DNA from: Chamaecyparis obtusa
Taxonomy: Eukaryota; Streptophyta; Pinopsida; Cupressales; Cupressaceae
DNA: 64,000 nucleotides
Direction: 5' to 3'
Assembly: GCA_027943335.1 (NCBI GenBank)
Contig: BSBK01000965.1
Coordinates: 372,001 to 436,000, forward strand
The notes under the pieces were generated by a model. It ran no database searches, was not told where the DNA came from, and worked only from the letters and a program-made list of their open reading frames with translations. Positions 21,569-32,898 of this stretch are shown piece after piece. A program made the translations under genes and the position numbers. Each line of letters starts with the position of its first letter. Positions within the stretch are counted from its first letter, which is position 1.

Positions 21569-24117
21569 GGATCTGTTGAATCCTATGTTATATGTTTAGT
21601 ACATGATTATGTAATCAGGGTACACTCGAGATACTATATGTTTTGATTCAGTTTCAATTATGATGTTGTCACATATGATGTTATATGATGTTTAAAACTA
21701 TTGCGATGAAAAGTTGGTTTAGGAAACCAAAGTTATGCTTAGTTGATTGATTCACATACATAGTTTTAAACCATGAAGTATTGATGATGTATTGTATTTA
21801 TATCATGTTGATTGGACCTACTAATGTGTGCAATGAGTGTGCAGGATAAGTTGAGCATGGATCTAAATGCAGGGATCCAGTATTGGAACTTATGTTTATA
21901 CTGTGCATTCCAAGGTCCTCTTTGTAAAAAAAAATGTGGACCTCGTAGTATAGTCTTTTATTCATAAATGTGGTTTGCATGTGTATAATTAAATTAGTTA
22001 ATGTCTATGTGAATTAGCCATGTCATTTGTTTTATTAAATGTGCCAAATTTGGAAAATTGTGGCTTAAGGGTTGGCATGGTTAGTATTTTAGTATTTGTT
22101 TGGGTCAAGGGCTTGACTAGGGTGTTACCTTAGGGTAGGATCAACTAACCTTGGGTTGGGAAGTTTCTAGAAGTCAACCATGACCAAAAATTCGTGTATA
22201 AACTTTAGGTGGGGTTTAGGAGGGTCATTTGGGCTCCCATAGGTTACCTGAGGTCAATTTTAGCTACCCAAGTTGATACCTTAGGGGTTATGGGTCATTT
22301 TCAGCCTATTAAGAGCCTTAAAACTCATTTATGACCCTTCTAAAGTCAAGGTTTTCATTTTGGTCGAAATTGAAAAGTTGTGAGGTTTTAGTTAACCTCT
22401 CTCTTCTTCCCAAACTTGCATTCAACTACATTTATGGTGAAGGAAGGAAAGTGGGAAGAAGGGAATGAAAGTTTCTTTCCCTATTCTGATTGGCTCCTAG
22501 ATTTTAGGAGGTTTGCCTATTTAGGAGAAGCTTAGAGTAAGGTTTAGTTGATCACCCACTCTCTAGATTTGGAGACCACTTTGTTGGAAAAAGCTTAGGA
22601 GAGAGGCTAGCTTTGGAAGGAGTTCAAGTTTTCAGAATTTTAACTTTCTTGGAGTAAGGTTGGCCTTTGTATTAACTTTTGTTCCTTCAAGTTTGTGTTT
22701 GATCTTGGAGCTCCATTAATGGAGTCCATGGTTTTTTTTATGGTTCATATTTTAAAATTTAAGTTTTGTAAAAATGTTATTTTTACTTTGTGAATTTATT
22801 TTGGGTTGGGTTTCTTCAAGGCTTACTCACCCTAGGGAGAGTGGAGTAACCTTGAAGGGGATAGAAGGAAGTAGACCCAGATTGTGCAGAGTCTCCCATG
22901 TGTGGAGTGATAAACATGGGGTTTCATAATACCCATGATGCCAAGTATGGCCTCCGGGCATTTGGGGGGCATAAGCAGATTAGACCGTATCTTCTTGAAG
23001 ATGGTCATCCCAAGTCCATGTGTGGCTTGCGAAGTTTGTATTGTACTATGGCTTCTCCACCTGGTAGTCCACCACTACCCTCTTTCAGAAAGGCCTTTAG
23101 GAGACCTTCCTATTGTTATACCCTGTTGGGAAGTATGTTGAGTGTCTTCGTGTTTTGATGTTTCCTCCATGCATGAGTACCCATTTGTATTCTGTTCCTT
23201 ATTGGATCCCCTAGCTCGGGGGTGGCCTTGAAAATGCCTAGGTTGAGAGGTGAGCCTTCATGGTTAACCATGCTTAAATAGGGACCCAGATGATGCAAGG
23301 CTTGTAGAAATTGTGGACTTAGAGAAAACCTCAGTTCGAAACTTGTTGTAATTTACTTTCCAAATATGTTGTAAAATTTAAATTTAAAGTTTATGCCTAA
23401 GTTTGGAATCAAAGATTCCTTGTAAAATCACACATTGAGTTTATGGATATATTTCAAAGAAAATTGTTATTGGAAAATATGGTATTTTGGTAGATGGACT
23501 CTATTGCGTATTAAATCCTATATACAACATTTCTATTTAAAGTTTGATTTATTCGGTAATTTGAGAAATCAAAATTTGGATGGCTTAAATTTATGTAATT
23601 TTGGTATACGTGTTGATTTTAAGATGCACATAGGAATTTCCTTGGTTTAAAATAGAATTTATCTAGTTATGACTTATGATTGATGGTAATATCCTATTTA
23701 AAGCGAAAATTCGACAATTTATTTTGCCTTGCTAAACGTTATTTTAGATAAATTCTAAAAGTAGAAAAATAAATATGTAGAGTCATTTAATTTGTACTTA
23801 GTAATTTTCTTGAATGAATTTTTTTAATTTATTTAATGCTCAAAATGAAAATTTATTCCCTACAATATGATTAGCTTCAATTATAGATTGCATATATCCA
23901 ATTTTATTTTTTTTTAAAAAAATTCCCCATACCCTCTATTTGGAGGTACAGGGAATAGACCTTTATCAGTAAATTAAAATAAATAATTTAAAAATAAGTT
24001 TTATTAGTTTAATAATATCTGTTATATTTTAAAGTTATACACTTTTTAAAATTTAAATCTTTTTTTTCTTTAAAAAAAACAGGAAATATATTCAAGATAG
24101 TTGTTTTAGATCCCGTT

Positions 24118-24480
24118 TGGGGATCATGCGCTGGGTGCATGCGAAATTTTTTTAAAAAAAACCATCGAGTGGCGTGGGGCAGGCCGAAACCCTAACCCCA
24201 CCCACGAGGGGCCTGTCTCCCTCTCCCATGCGCGGCGGTGGGGTGGCGTAGCCAGACGGCGTCGGTGGTGGCGGCATCGGCCGAGCTTCCCCCTTCCTCC
24301 GTTCCTCCGCTCCGCTTCGTTCCTTCCTTCCCAGACAACCCGCCTCCTCCTCCCTTTCGCTTCTACACCAATGCCGAGCGCCCCCCAACGGAGAGATGAC
24401 CGACGCGGTGGAGCCGCCGAGCAGCCACCACTCCGACAGATGCCCATCTTCAGCCCTGCACTTTTATTATCGCGCGCAGG
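24118..24480. other. GC-rich island in the 4.4-kb insertion
   Basis: An abrupt GC-rich stretch (GGCGGTGGGGTGGCG, CGCCTCCTCCTCCC) inside very AT-rich flanks, giving overlapping ORFs on both strands (Arg/Pro/Gly-rich). The ORFs have no domain and are shadows of composition. It begins after a run of A/T similar to that flanking the 12665-12955 block. Confidence 0.5.
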
Positions 24481-25239
24481 GATGGGTGTATTTTTTTTTA
24501 AGAAGGGCGAGGGGGTAGGGTTTGTATTTTATAACATAGATATTTCATTTAAGTTCTTTTTTTGGTTATTTCGTTTAATGTTTTCTTTTATTTGAATGTA
24601 GGTTAGTACATTTTAAAATAATATAGTTTTGATTAATATTTAACTTTGTCAAGCATAGCTGGTAAAAAAAAAAGATTAGTATTTTAGATTTAAAATTGTG
24701 TTGTTTTAAATTAATTCATTTATAGTTAAATTGCTAATAGTATTTAATTATTTAGTTTTGAAATTAGGTTTTAGATGTTTTAGTAAAATAAATAAGTTTT
24801 TATAAGAAGATTGTTATGTTCGAATTGTTAACAATCTCATTTAATATTAATGTATTCTTTTATTATATTATTGAGTTTAGATATTTTAAATGATAAAATA
24901 ATTATTCTAATAGATTGTTTTAAACTAGTTAAGATTACGAAGACACTTTAGTGGTTATGTCAAAAGTTAAAGTGATCTTTTATTGCCCGAGCACTATATT
25001 AGTTAATCTAAATTATTAAGCACTAACAAATTTAAATAAATCAAATTATATTTAATGTAGGTAATATGTTTATTAAATAAACTCATTTATTAAGTTAATA
25101 ATTTTTATCTTGTAAACTTGTCGTTGTAGTTGTTAATAATAATAATCTAATCCGACCAAAATTAATTTTGGTGGTCGTTCTGTCTATAGGGGATTCTTTC
25201 ATTTTCCTGTATGGTCTTGCCTAAGGTCATCATGTCTAT

Positions 25240-25770
25240 AATAAGTTTGTTGACCAGATTGTGCACGGTTGACTTATGGTCAACCATAGTCAACCTTGGG
25301 TTTTCTCCTCGGTTTGCATGTACAAACACTCCCTGGTATTGTAGCACTTAGCAATGTTTAGGAAGCCATTTTTATGCATAGTTGACTTTCTAGTCAACTT
25401 AGTCAAACCTTGGACATCATCTCGATTTGCATGCGTAAATCTTACCCTGGCACGTTTTAGACTTAGTAGAATCCTTGTAGGATGTATTTGGTCATAGTTG
25501 ACTTTTTGGTCAACCCTCAGTCAAACTTAGGTCAAAGGCCTTGGTTTGCATGCCCAAGTGTTCCTTTAGCGATTGTTAACCTTTTAGCTCATTTGCATGT
25601 ACTTCTGTACATAGTTGACTTTTGGTCAACTTTGGTTGACTTTTTGTCAATTGTCTCGATTTTCATGTCAAACGGAGCTAGTAGCCTAGGGAACCCTTGT
25701 AGCTTTGTTTAGAGCTGTTTGACGAAGTTTGGCTTTCAGTCAAACTTGGTCAATACTTCTATGGTTGACC
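25240..25770. repeat. Diverged ~110-bp tandem repeats with GTTGAC...GTCAAC palindromes
   Basis: Four to five imperfect units, each with ATAGTTGACTTTnnGTCAAC and then (CT)CGRTTTGCATG. TTGAC is the W-box core bound by plant WRKY factors; the palindromes place two facing cores close together. In an LTR this could be an enhancer array. Binding is not shown by sequence. Confidence 0.6.
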
Positions 25771-25985
25771 TTGGGGTGTTGCTAGGCACTTCAATGTTGC
25801 CAGTCTTTAGACTTCTCTTTGCACCGTTTTACGTGCAAGTGGAGACTTGTGTCAGACAAGGTTTCTCTTCCTAGTTGTGTATGTTTAGTTTAGTTGGTTA
25901 GTAGGTTTTTAGAAAAATTTTGTAGTTATTTTTTGCTCTACTTTTGGGCATGACATGATTCATGTAATGCCATCTACGCAGGATC

Positions 25986-27260
25986 AATCCAGTCGTCTGT
26001 AAGCAATGTAGTAAAAATTTGATGACTTGGACGTGATGAAGTGGCCTGACTAGTCCCGGGAGCTGTAGGTGGTGGTGCAGTTTGATGATGAGTTGTAGGT
26101 GGTGCAGTCTACGGAGGAGCTGTAGGTGGTGGTGCAGTCTACTGAGGACCTGTCAGCAGTGCAGTCTGTTGAGAACCTGATCCAGTAGATCTAGTAAGAA
26201 AGGTCATGACAAATGATGGAGCCTCATTGAGTGGAACCCCATCGAGTATATGTATGGTCTGATATGCACAAAGTAGATCATTGGATAATAATGTGACCAT
26301 ATGATGGAAATGGTCCACATCTGATAAAGCTGTAACCTCCAGGGGAGATGGTATGTATTCTATACCATATGGATCACCACTAGAGGATGCATCCTGTGCA
26401 GGTGGAGGAATGTTGGAATGAGAACACAACATGTATCTCCCCACATGATCAAACGACATCTCCTGAACCTGTGTGACGATACTCGCAATACTCGAATAAA
26501 CCTCCCTCCTCATCGTGTCATCTGGCACAGTCTCTCCTGCAGCTGCCATTTCCAAACCTTTTGGTATGACCAAAAGGTTTGGACCCACCCTTGCCTGCTT
26601 ATTAGCAGGCACAAGGGCATCAAGTGCTCTGAACCTGTCAGATAATCTCCCCCTCCCCTACCCAACATGATCAAGATAATTTGTGTAATCAACATCATAC
26701 TGCAAATGAAATTCTACAAACAATTGTTTGCAGAAATATAGTGGAAGCTCATCCTTCTAGGGCCACCTATGCTAAGCAGCCAACCATTGAGGATATATAA
26801 ATGGTGCAACAAGGTCATCCTCACATCTTGTGACCATGTACCCTCTCACCTTAGCCATGTCTTAGTAATGAGGAAACATGGTCTTCACCATAGCGGTGGA
26901 AACATCTGTATCAATCTGCCTATACTAATTCACAGTGCCAGTAACACTGTGAGACAAAGAAGTATAGAATGTATCAATGTTGATACTATCATATGGGTTG
27001 TATGATTGAACTGTGTCAATCATACGCAAAAAATCAGCTTTAATAATGTTCACCCTATCCCTGTTGGGAAGGGTGGTGGATGAAGCTAAGGTCTAATCCA
27101 AAACCTCTAAGGCTTGTGTCAATTTGTCAATTTTAGAAGCAAATAGCTTCTCTCTAGCCTCTGTAGAATTGGCCAATCTATGTGAGGAGTGGCCACTACC
27201 ACTACCACCCCCCCTGTAAACTAGCCTCACTTGAATCTGCTGACCCTCTACCCAATGCCA
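25986..27260 (-). pseudogene. Second gene of the DNA transposon, 5' part; unknown protein
   Basis: One - strand frame runs from about 27260 to 25986 with stops near 27095, 26935, 26860, 26770, 26760, 26655, 26140 and 26110. Recognisable segments: a Gly-rich start (RGGGSGSGHSSH), a charged helix (REKLFASKIDKLTQALEVLD), YNPYDSINIDTFYTSL, a central PQWLAA region, then the longest open part (26612-26139) with EMAAAGETVPDD, VTQVQEM and HFHHMVTLL. A Pro/Thr-rich repeat TAPPPTAPP follows (26140-26050) and TLLTDDWIDP ends at the insertion. Its position inside the inverted repeats, convergent with the transposase, suggests an accessory protein of the transposon. No function can be assigned. Confidence 0.5.
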
Positions 27261-27401
27261 TGTAATAGATAAAATAGATATATGCTCATCTAGTTTAAGA
27301 ATGAAATCTATATATACATGTACATACAAATTTAATAAACATACAGGTTACAAATTTAAGAAACATACATGCTACAAATTTAATCATCTAGTTTAAAAAT
27401 G

Positions 27402-27403
<2 letters not shown>

Positions 27404-27432
<29 letters not shown>
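27404..27432. repeat. (CA)n microsatellite
   Basis: About 14 CA units upstream of the second transposon gene. Confidence 0.95.
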
Positions 27433-27436
<4 letters not shown>

Positions 27437-27478
27437 CAAACAAATTTAAGAAACATACATGTTATAATTTTTCTAATG

Positions 27479-29270
27479 AAAAGAGGCTTTGATTTATGGT
27501 TCAATGTAGATGTAGATGTAGATTGAAAGTAAGGGGTCCTATTAGGTTTTAAGTGGTATTAGGTCATATTAATCCTATTAAGTCTTAAGGGGTCATATTA
27601 ATCATGTTACATGTCTTAATTGGTCATATTAGTCACATGTTAAGTCTTAATTAGTCTTAATTGATCAATTAATAGGTCTTAATTAGTCAAGTATTAGTCA
27701 CATGTTAGATCTTAATTGGTAGGACTATTAGGTCTTAATAGGTCATATTGGACCTAATTGGTCAAGTATAGGTCCTATTAGTTCTTAAGGGTCCTATTAG
27801 GTCTTATTAGTAGGTATTAGGTCATATTAGGTTGTATTAATCAATTTAGATGTTATTAGTCATATTAGTCACATGTTAAGTCTTAATTGGTCAATCAATC
27901 GGTCCTAATTGATCAAATATTAGTCACTTGCTAGGTCTTAATTGGTCCTATCAGGTCTTAATAGGTCATATTGGACCTAATTAGTCTTAATAGGTCCTAT
28001 TAGTTCTTAAGGGTCCTATTAGGTCTTATTAGTAGGTATTAGGTTTTATTAGGTCTTATTACTCATGCTAGGTCTTAAGGGGTCCTATTATGTCTTATTA
28101 ATCATGTTAGGTCTTAATGAAAAGAGGCTTTGAGTTATGGTTCAATGTAGATGTAGATGTAGATTGAAAGTAAGGGGTCCTATTATGTCTTAAGTGGTAT
28201 TAGGTCGTATTAATCCTATTAAGTCTTAAGGGGTCGTATTAATCATGTTACCTATCTTAATTAGTCATATTAGTCACATGTTAAGTCTTAATTAGTCTTA
28301 ATTGGTCAATTAATAGGTCCTAATTGGTCAAGTATTAGTCACATGTTAGGTCTTAATTGATCCTATTAGGTCTTAATAGGTCATATTGGACCTAATTGGT
28401 CTTAATAGGTCCAATTAATTTTTAAGGGTCCTATTAGGTCTTATTAGGTTGTATTAATCAATTTAGGTGTTATTAGTCATATTAGTCACATGTTAAGTCT
28501 TAATTTCTTAATTAATAGGTCCTAATTGGTCAAATATTAGTCACTTGTTAGGTCTTAATTGGTCCTATTAGGTCTTAATAGGTCATATTGGACCTAATTA
28601 GTCTTAATAAGTCATATTAGTTCTTAAGGGTCCTATTAGGTCTTATTAATAGGTATGAGGTCTTTTTAGGTCTTATTACTCATGCTAGGTCTTAAGGGGT
28701 CCTATTATGTCTTATTAACATGTTAAGTCTTAATTAGTCTTATTTGGTCAATTAATAGGTCCTAATTAGTCAAGTATTAGTCACATGTTAGGTCTTAATT
28801 CCTATTAGGTCTTATTAGGTCATATTAATCAATTTAAGGGTCTTATTAGGTCTTATTAATCATGTTAGGTCTTAATAGAAAATATTACATGTCTTATTAT
28901 TCATGTTAGCTCTTAAGGGGTCCTATTACATCTTGTTAATCATGTTAGGTCTTAATTGGTCAGAGAGAGAGAAAGTTCATGTTGGTTTCTACTATTTTGG
29001 TTTATGTTAGTTTTTAGTGTTAGAGTTTAATAGGAAATATTAATCATGTTAAGGGTCCTATTAGATGTTAAGGGTCTTATTAGGTCTTATTAGCTCTTAA
29101 GGGGTCCTATTACGTCTTGTTAATTTCATGTTAGTTCTTAATTGGTTAGAGAGAGAGAAAGTTCATGTTGGTTTCTACTGTTAGAGTTTATGTTGCTTCA
29201 TGTTCTATTTTCATGTTGGTTTAATGTTAAGGTTCATGTATGTTTCATATTAAGGTTTATTTTTTAATTA
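27479..29270. repeat. Compound minisatellite (TAGGTCTTAATnGGTC), ~640-bp higher-order units
   Basis: Dense short repeats of TAGGTCTTAATTGGTC, TATTAGGTC and TTAAGGGTCC. A larger unit is visible: the phrase starting AAAAGAGGCTTTGA and containing ATGTAGATGTAGATGTAGAT occurs at about 27479 and again at about 28119, and the order of sub-repeats after each is the same. The right part (28900-29270) grades into GTTCATGTTGGTTTC repeats. It lies between the second gene and the right inverted repeat. Confidence 0.9.
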
Positions 29271-29979
29271 GGTTAAGGGATATTTTTTAAAATTAAGTTT
29301 ATGGTTAGGGTTCATGTTTATTTAATGTTAAGGTTTATGTTGGTTCATGTTTTAATATCATGTTTCTAATAATTTATATACATTTTCCTAATGTTTTGTA
29401 ACATTTTCGTAATATTTTAAAACATATATAATAAAAATAAATTAATTAACTAACTAACTAACACATTTTATTAATTGAAAAAAAATATTATATTAATTAA
29501 ATAACTAAATCTACATAAAATCATATTATTTAATTTCTACAATTAAAAATAATAAAATTACATGAACAAAAACAACTATTAAATTAACATTTTTATTTAA
29601 ATTACAATTATTTAATATTAAATAGATAAAAAAACTTAAAAACTTAAAAAAAATATTAAAAAATGTTAAAATAAAAAAATAAAAAAATGGCCTACCTCTT
29701 TCAGCCGAAAACCTCCATTAGCTCTCCTAAAAATTTGCAAGTCGTTTGATACAAATGAACCTTCCCATTCAATTTTTTGGTTTATATAGATTTTGGGGGT
29801 TTCAGTCGGAACCCTTCAAACCAGAACTGTTTTGGCTGAAATGGTTTTGGTCGGAACCCTTGTGCCACATAGACTCCACATGGCACCTAGTGGGCGCCAC
29901 ATATTTCTGGCTAGAATTGGTTCGATTGGAACTGTTTTGGCCGAAACCATTTCGGCTAGAACCATAAAATTTGTCCTCT
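29271..29979. other. Right sub-terminal region of the DNA transposon
   Basis: 29380-29690 is extremely AT-rich without genes. 29800-29965 has several copies of GGAACC / GGTTCGA / TTTTGGC(C/T)GAAA motifs and a near-palindrome (GTGCCACATAGACTCCACAT then GGCAC, 29868-29892) similar to 6978-6998 at the other end. These are plausible binding repeats for the transposase. Confidence 0.45.
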
Positions 29980-30007
29980 AGTGTGACACAACTATGTACT
30001 TTTACCC
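29980..30007 (-). repeat. Right terminal inverted repeat of the DNA transposon
   Basis: Read on the - strand it begins GGGTAAAAGTACA and reaches TGTGTCACACT, pairing with 6200-6227 with 3 mismatches. ATAG follows at 30008-30011. Confidence 0.8.
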
Positions 30008-30011
30008 ATAG

Positions 30012-31193
30012 ACAAAATACGATGAAAATCTACTTCTATTGGGTGCTAGTCGAAACATTTCTCTAATTTCAAATTTGCATATGATAAAGTAGAAAATACA
30101 TATTAAATCACTGTTGAGAAATTTAAGTTTACAAATTTATATATTAAAAAACTCCAGTGTAATGGCCTAATGTATTAAGTTAATTTTCATTTAGTTTTGT
30201 GGTTATTTTGGGAGAATGGATTAAAGTAACTACATATTAACAAATGATATAATGTTATGTGAGCTTGGTCTTATTCTTCTAGTCTTTACATGCATATACA
30301 TACATTTATTGTTACTTCAACCATTTTTGCATAACTTCTCCTACATACTATATTAATTTTATTTTTCATTATTAGATATTTAGTCCTACATGGATTTAAC
30401 TACTTTTTCATTGTAGGTTATTCCTATAGTTGTAGGATTGATCTAAGGTCTATAAATTCAACTCATGAGTTTCTAAAATATAGATTTAAATTGTATCAAT
30501 TCTTTTGTTTTCACTAGTTGTTGTGAGCCTACCAAACACATGTTTGAATGAACTATTGTTATGCATGATCTATATTCCAAATCATTCAATTGCATTTATA
30601 TCATTGTCTCTTATATCAAGAAATTTTCTCTCCCATCTTAGATCATTTGAGGATTCAAGGAGAAAAATATTAGAACACTTTAATATGGTGCACTAAAAGA
30701 ATAAGATTTACTTTCACATTTTCAATTAAGGTATTTATATGATTTCCTTCTATCTGCCAATCCTTTGCATAATTATAAAACTAGTATTTTCTATGGATAA
30801 CATAGGAGAACAATCTTAAAACTAGTATTTTCTATGGGTAACATAGGAGAACAAACTAGAAACCATTTCAATATATTTTGTGTGGTACTAGTGATGAAGA
30901 AACAATATTTTTATCTAAACGAGGATCAAATTTATCCATTAAATGCTAGATTCATAAATATATAAATGATCTATTGATATGGACTCATCCTAGGAATTAT
31001 ATTATATAGAGGATCCATTTCTAGATCCAATAATGTCAAATTCTAGTGCTAATAAAATGTATCCCTCTTCATCAAGTCTAGAGCTAATTAATAGATCTAT
31101 ATATTATATTTAAGTTTCCTAGGATAGCATAAATACCACTTTAATTCTCACATTTGTATGTATTATTATTTAATTTAGGTTCATTCACTCTCA

Positions 31194-31274
<81 letters not shown>

Positions 31275-31664
31275 TTGGATCAAATTATATTAATCTTTAA
31301 AAAATAAATCTTGTCGCATCTTTGGCAATCTCATCTAGTCTTTGATGGCTGAGTTTCCCCAAGGGTAATTATTGTGCCTCACAACTCACACCCCACTTGG
31401 CCTCTTTGCAAAGTGGGAGATATTCCTTTCTTTATTCTCTTTTCTTCTATTCTCCTAAGGATATTTTGTCTTAGTGATATGTATTTTCCCTTTTTTCTTT
31501 CCTTTTTGTTTTTCTTCCTCTTCTATATTTAGGCATCAATATTTCCTTGTTCTTTTTTAAGCTTGCAAAAATAAGAAGTGTGCCATCATAAATTGTAAGA
31601 ACCTAAGTGGTGTACAATTTCACAATTGTTTAGCACCTACCCTAGCGTGTTTTTATTATATTTA
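30012..31664. other. Intergenic flank between transposons
   Basis: No supported gene. It would be the sequence originally downstream of the kinase pseudogene, by the ATAG duplication. It contains a 41-bp tandem duplication at 30776-30857 (AAAACTAGTATTTTCTATGG twice) and a long TA repeat at 31199-31272. A TC/TTTTC-rich stretch lies at 31430-31560. Confidence 0.6.
31199..31272. repeat. (AT)n microsatellite
   Basis: About 37 AT units, uninterrupted. Confidence 0.98.
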
Positions 31665-32336
31665 TGATAGAAAATCTCTAAGGTGTGCTTGCACAAACCA
31701 AATCTAGGACTCAAATGTTCCTAGTCTTCTCAAGATCCTAAACTCTTTTCTAGGATCCTACAAGTCCTTGCTCCACTGACCGAAGACTTCACTAACTCAA
31801 CTCTATGAGTTGGTCTCCTTACACTTCAAAATCTCATTACATCGTACTGCCTCAGGAAATGGGATCTTACATGTCTTAGTATGACTTACCCTTGATTGTA
31901 GGCCATTATGGTAACCACCCATAATCTTGCTTCGAAGAGAATCCAATTCTTCAAAATGTTGTCATGCAACTTTTAAAAGTTGCAAATGTTGTCAAGCAAC
32001 ATTGTGACAACTTTTACATCTTTTTGTAAAACAAATCCCAATGACCACCAATTGACCTAGATTGATGTAAAAACATCCTAGGGACCATATTAGGTATATT
32101 TCCACACTTGCCCAAGCCTTAAAAGCTATTAGATCTAATTTCCCACTTAGGCCTAATCTAGGACTAACTTCTAACGAAGCATTAAACATCTAGGTTGGAT
32201 TGAGCCTAGTCTAATCCACCTAAGTGCACACATGCAAGACCTTCTAAGGTCAAAAAAAACTCTGTTGACTTGGCTAAGGTTGGTACAAGCCAAAACTCAA
32301 ACTAGATTAGGGATTAGCCTGGGTGCTCCTGCACCA
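31665..32336 (-). repeat. 3' LTR of outer chromovirus, internally shortened
   Basis: Begins TGATAGAAAATCTCTAAGG and ends GTGCTCCTGCACCA, matching the two outer parts of 42908-44519. The middle (right-LTR bases about 43066-44030) is absent, joining GGTCTCCTTA to CACTTCAAAATC. On the - strand a purine-rich TTTGGGAAGGA precedes it. Confidence 0.85.
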
Positions 32337-32356
32337 TCCTTCCCAAATGAAAAGAC

Positions 32357-32893
32357 TTCAATCCACCCTTGGATTGAGTAAGTTGGAATCCACTCCCAAC
32401 TTCTTGAACTTTGTCTCCTTGATCCAAGTGGCCTCTGCATCTCCTTGTCCATGTCACTTTATTAGATGCTCATAGTAAGTTATCTGTCTGGTCTTCTTGT
32501 AGGACCTGGAATCAAGTATCCTCTCTGCCTTCTTAGGTAGTTTAGGAGTCAAGTTCAGGTCTTCTACTTCCTATATGACCTTAATAAGGCTCTGGTTTGG
32601 ATCTAGAGTAGGACCCTTATAAAGGACTAGGTCTGTAATGTTGAAGATTGGAGACAAACCGCTATCTTTCAGGAGCTCAACCTTGTATGCATTGTTTCCA
32701 TATTTGGCCAGAATAGTACATGGCCCCAATATTTTCATCTAAAAATTATGGGGTACTCCCTTCTGCAGTCTAGCTTTGTTCAAATAGACCATAACCAAGT
32801 CTCATACCTAAAATTTAACATCCTTTTTCCTTTCATCCACCTTTTGCTTGATCTTTTCTATGTTCTTTGTTAAAGTCTTTCTCACTATTTCAT
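32357..32893 (-). pseudogene. Outer chromovirus integrase C-terminus and chromodomain
   Basis: Continues the integrase frame from 38879 after removal of the inner element (SMKEV joined to HEIVRKTL). It contains the GPY-like module (LGPCTILAKYGNNAYKVEL) and SPIFNITDLVLY. A chromodomain follows at about 32540-32400 (AERILDSR, YEHLIK, then HGQGDAEATWI). A stop replaces the Trp of the usual LIKW. It ends with TGA just before the polypurine tract. Chromodomains of this class steer integration to particular chromatin. Confidence 0.8.
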
Positions 32894-32898
32894 GCACC

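Larger units (their letters stand above)
21574..25980. mobile_element. Solo-LTR-like insertion, 4.4 kb
   Basis: Starts TGTTGAATCC and ends CATCTACGCA, flanked by a perfect GGATC duplication (21569-21573 and 25981-25985). Removing it restores the exon of the second transposon gene up to its splice donor. The interior has no coding signature and I find no second copy of either end within it, so it behaves as a very long solo LTR rather than a complete element. It holds a GC-rich block (24118-24480) and tandem GTTGAC repeats (25240-25770). Other possibilities are a non-coding LTR element whose LTRs are too diverged for me to see. Strand cannot be set. Confidence 0.6.
6200..30007 (+). mobile_element. 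Large TIR DNA transposon (possibly Sola-type) with two convergent genes and nested LTR elements
   Basis: The ends are inverted repeats: the left end reads GGGTAAAAGTACA and continues to TGTGTCACACT, and the right end read on the - strand gives the same with 3 differences over 28 bases. ATAG flanks both ends directly (6196-6199 and 30008-30011), a 4-bp target duplication. Inside are a decayed transposase on + (7998-9108 continued at 18435-20404), a second gene on - (27260 to about 21030), a minisatellite (27479-29270) and sub-terminal repeats of GGTTCGACC/GGAACC type at 6970-7070 and 29800-29965. Without the nested elements (9109-18429 and 21574-25980) it is about 10 kb. A related left end lies at 44687-44876, so this is a family. 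A 4-bp duplication excludes hAT (8), Mutator (about 9), CACTA (2-3), Harbinger (3) and Mariner (2). Sola elements duplicate 4 bp, but I cannot confirm the match. Confidence 0.75.

Noticed and set aside
24124..24447. 107- and 78-codon ORFs on the - strand in the GC-rich island
   Set aside because: Compositional artefact in the 4.4-kb insertion; no domain, both strands open.
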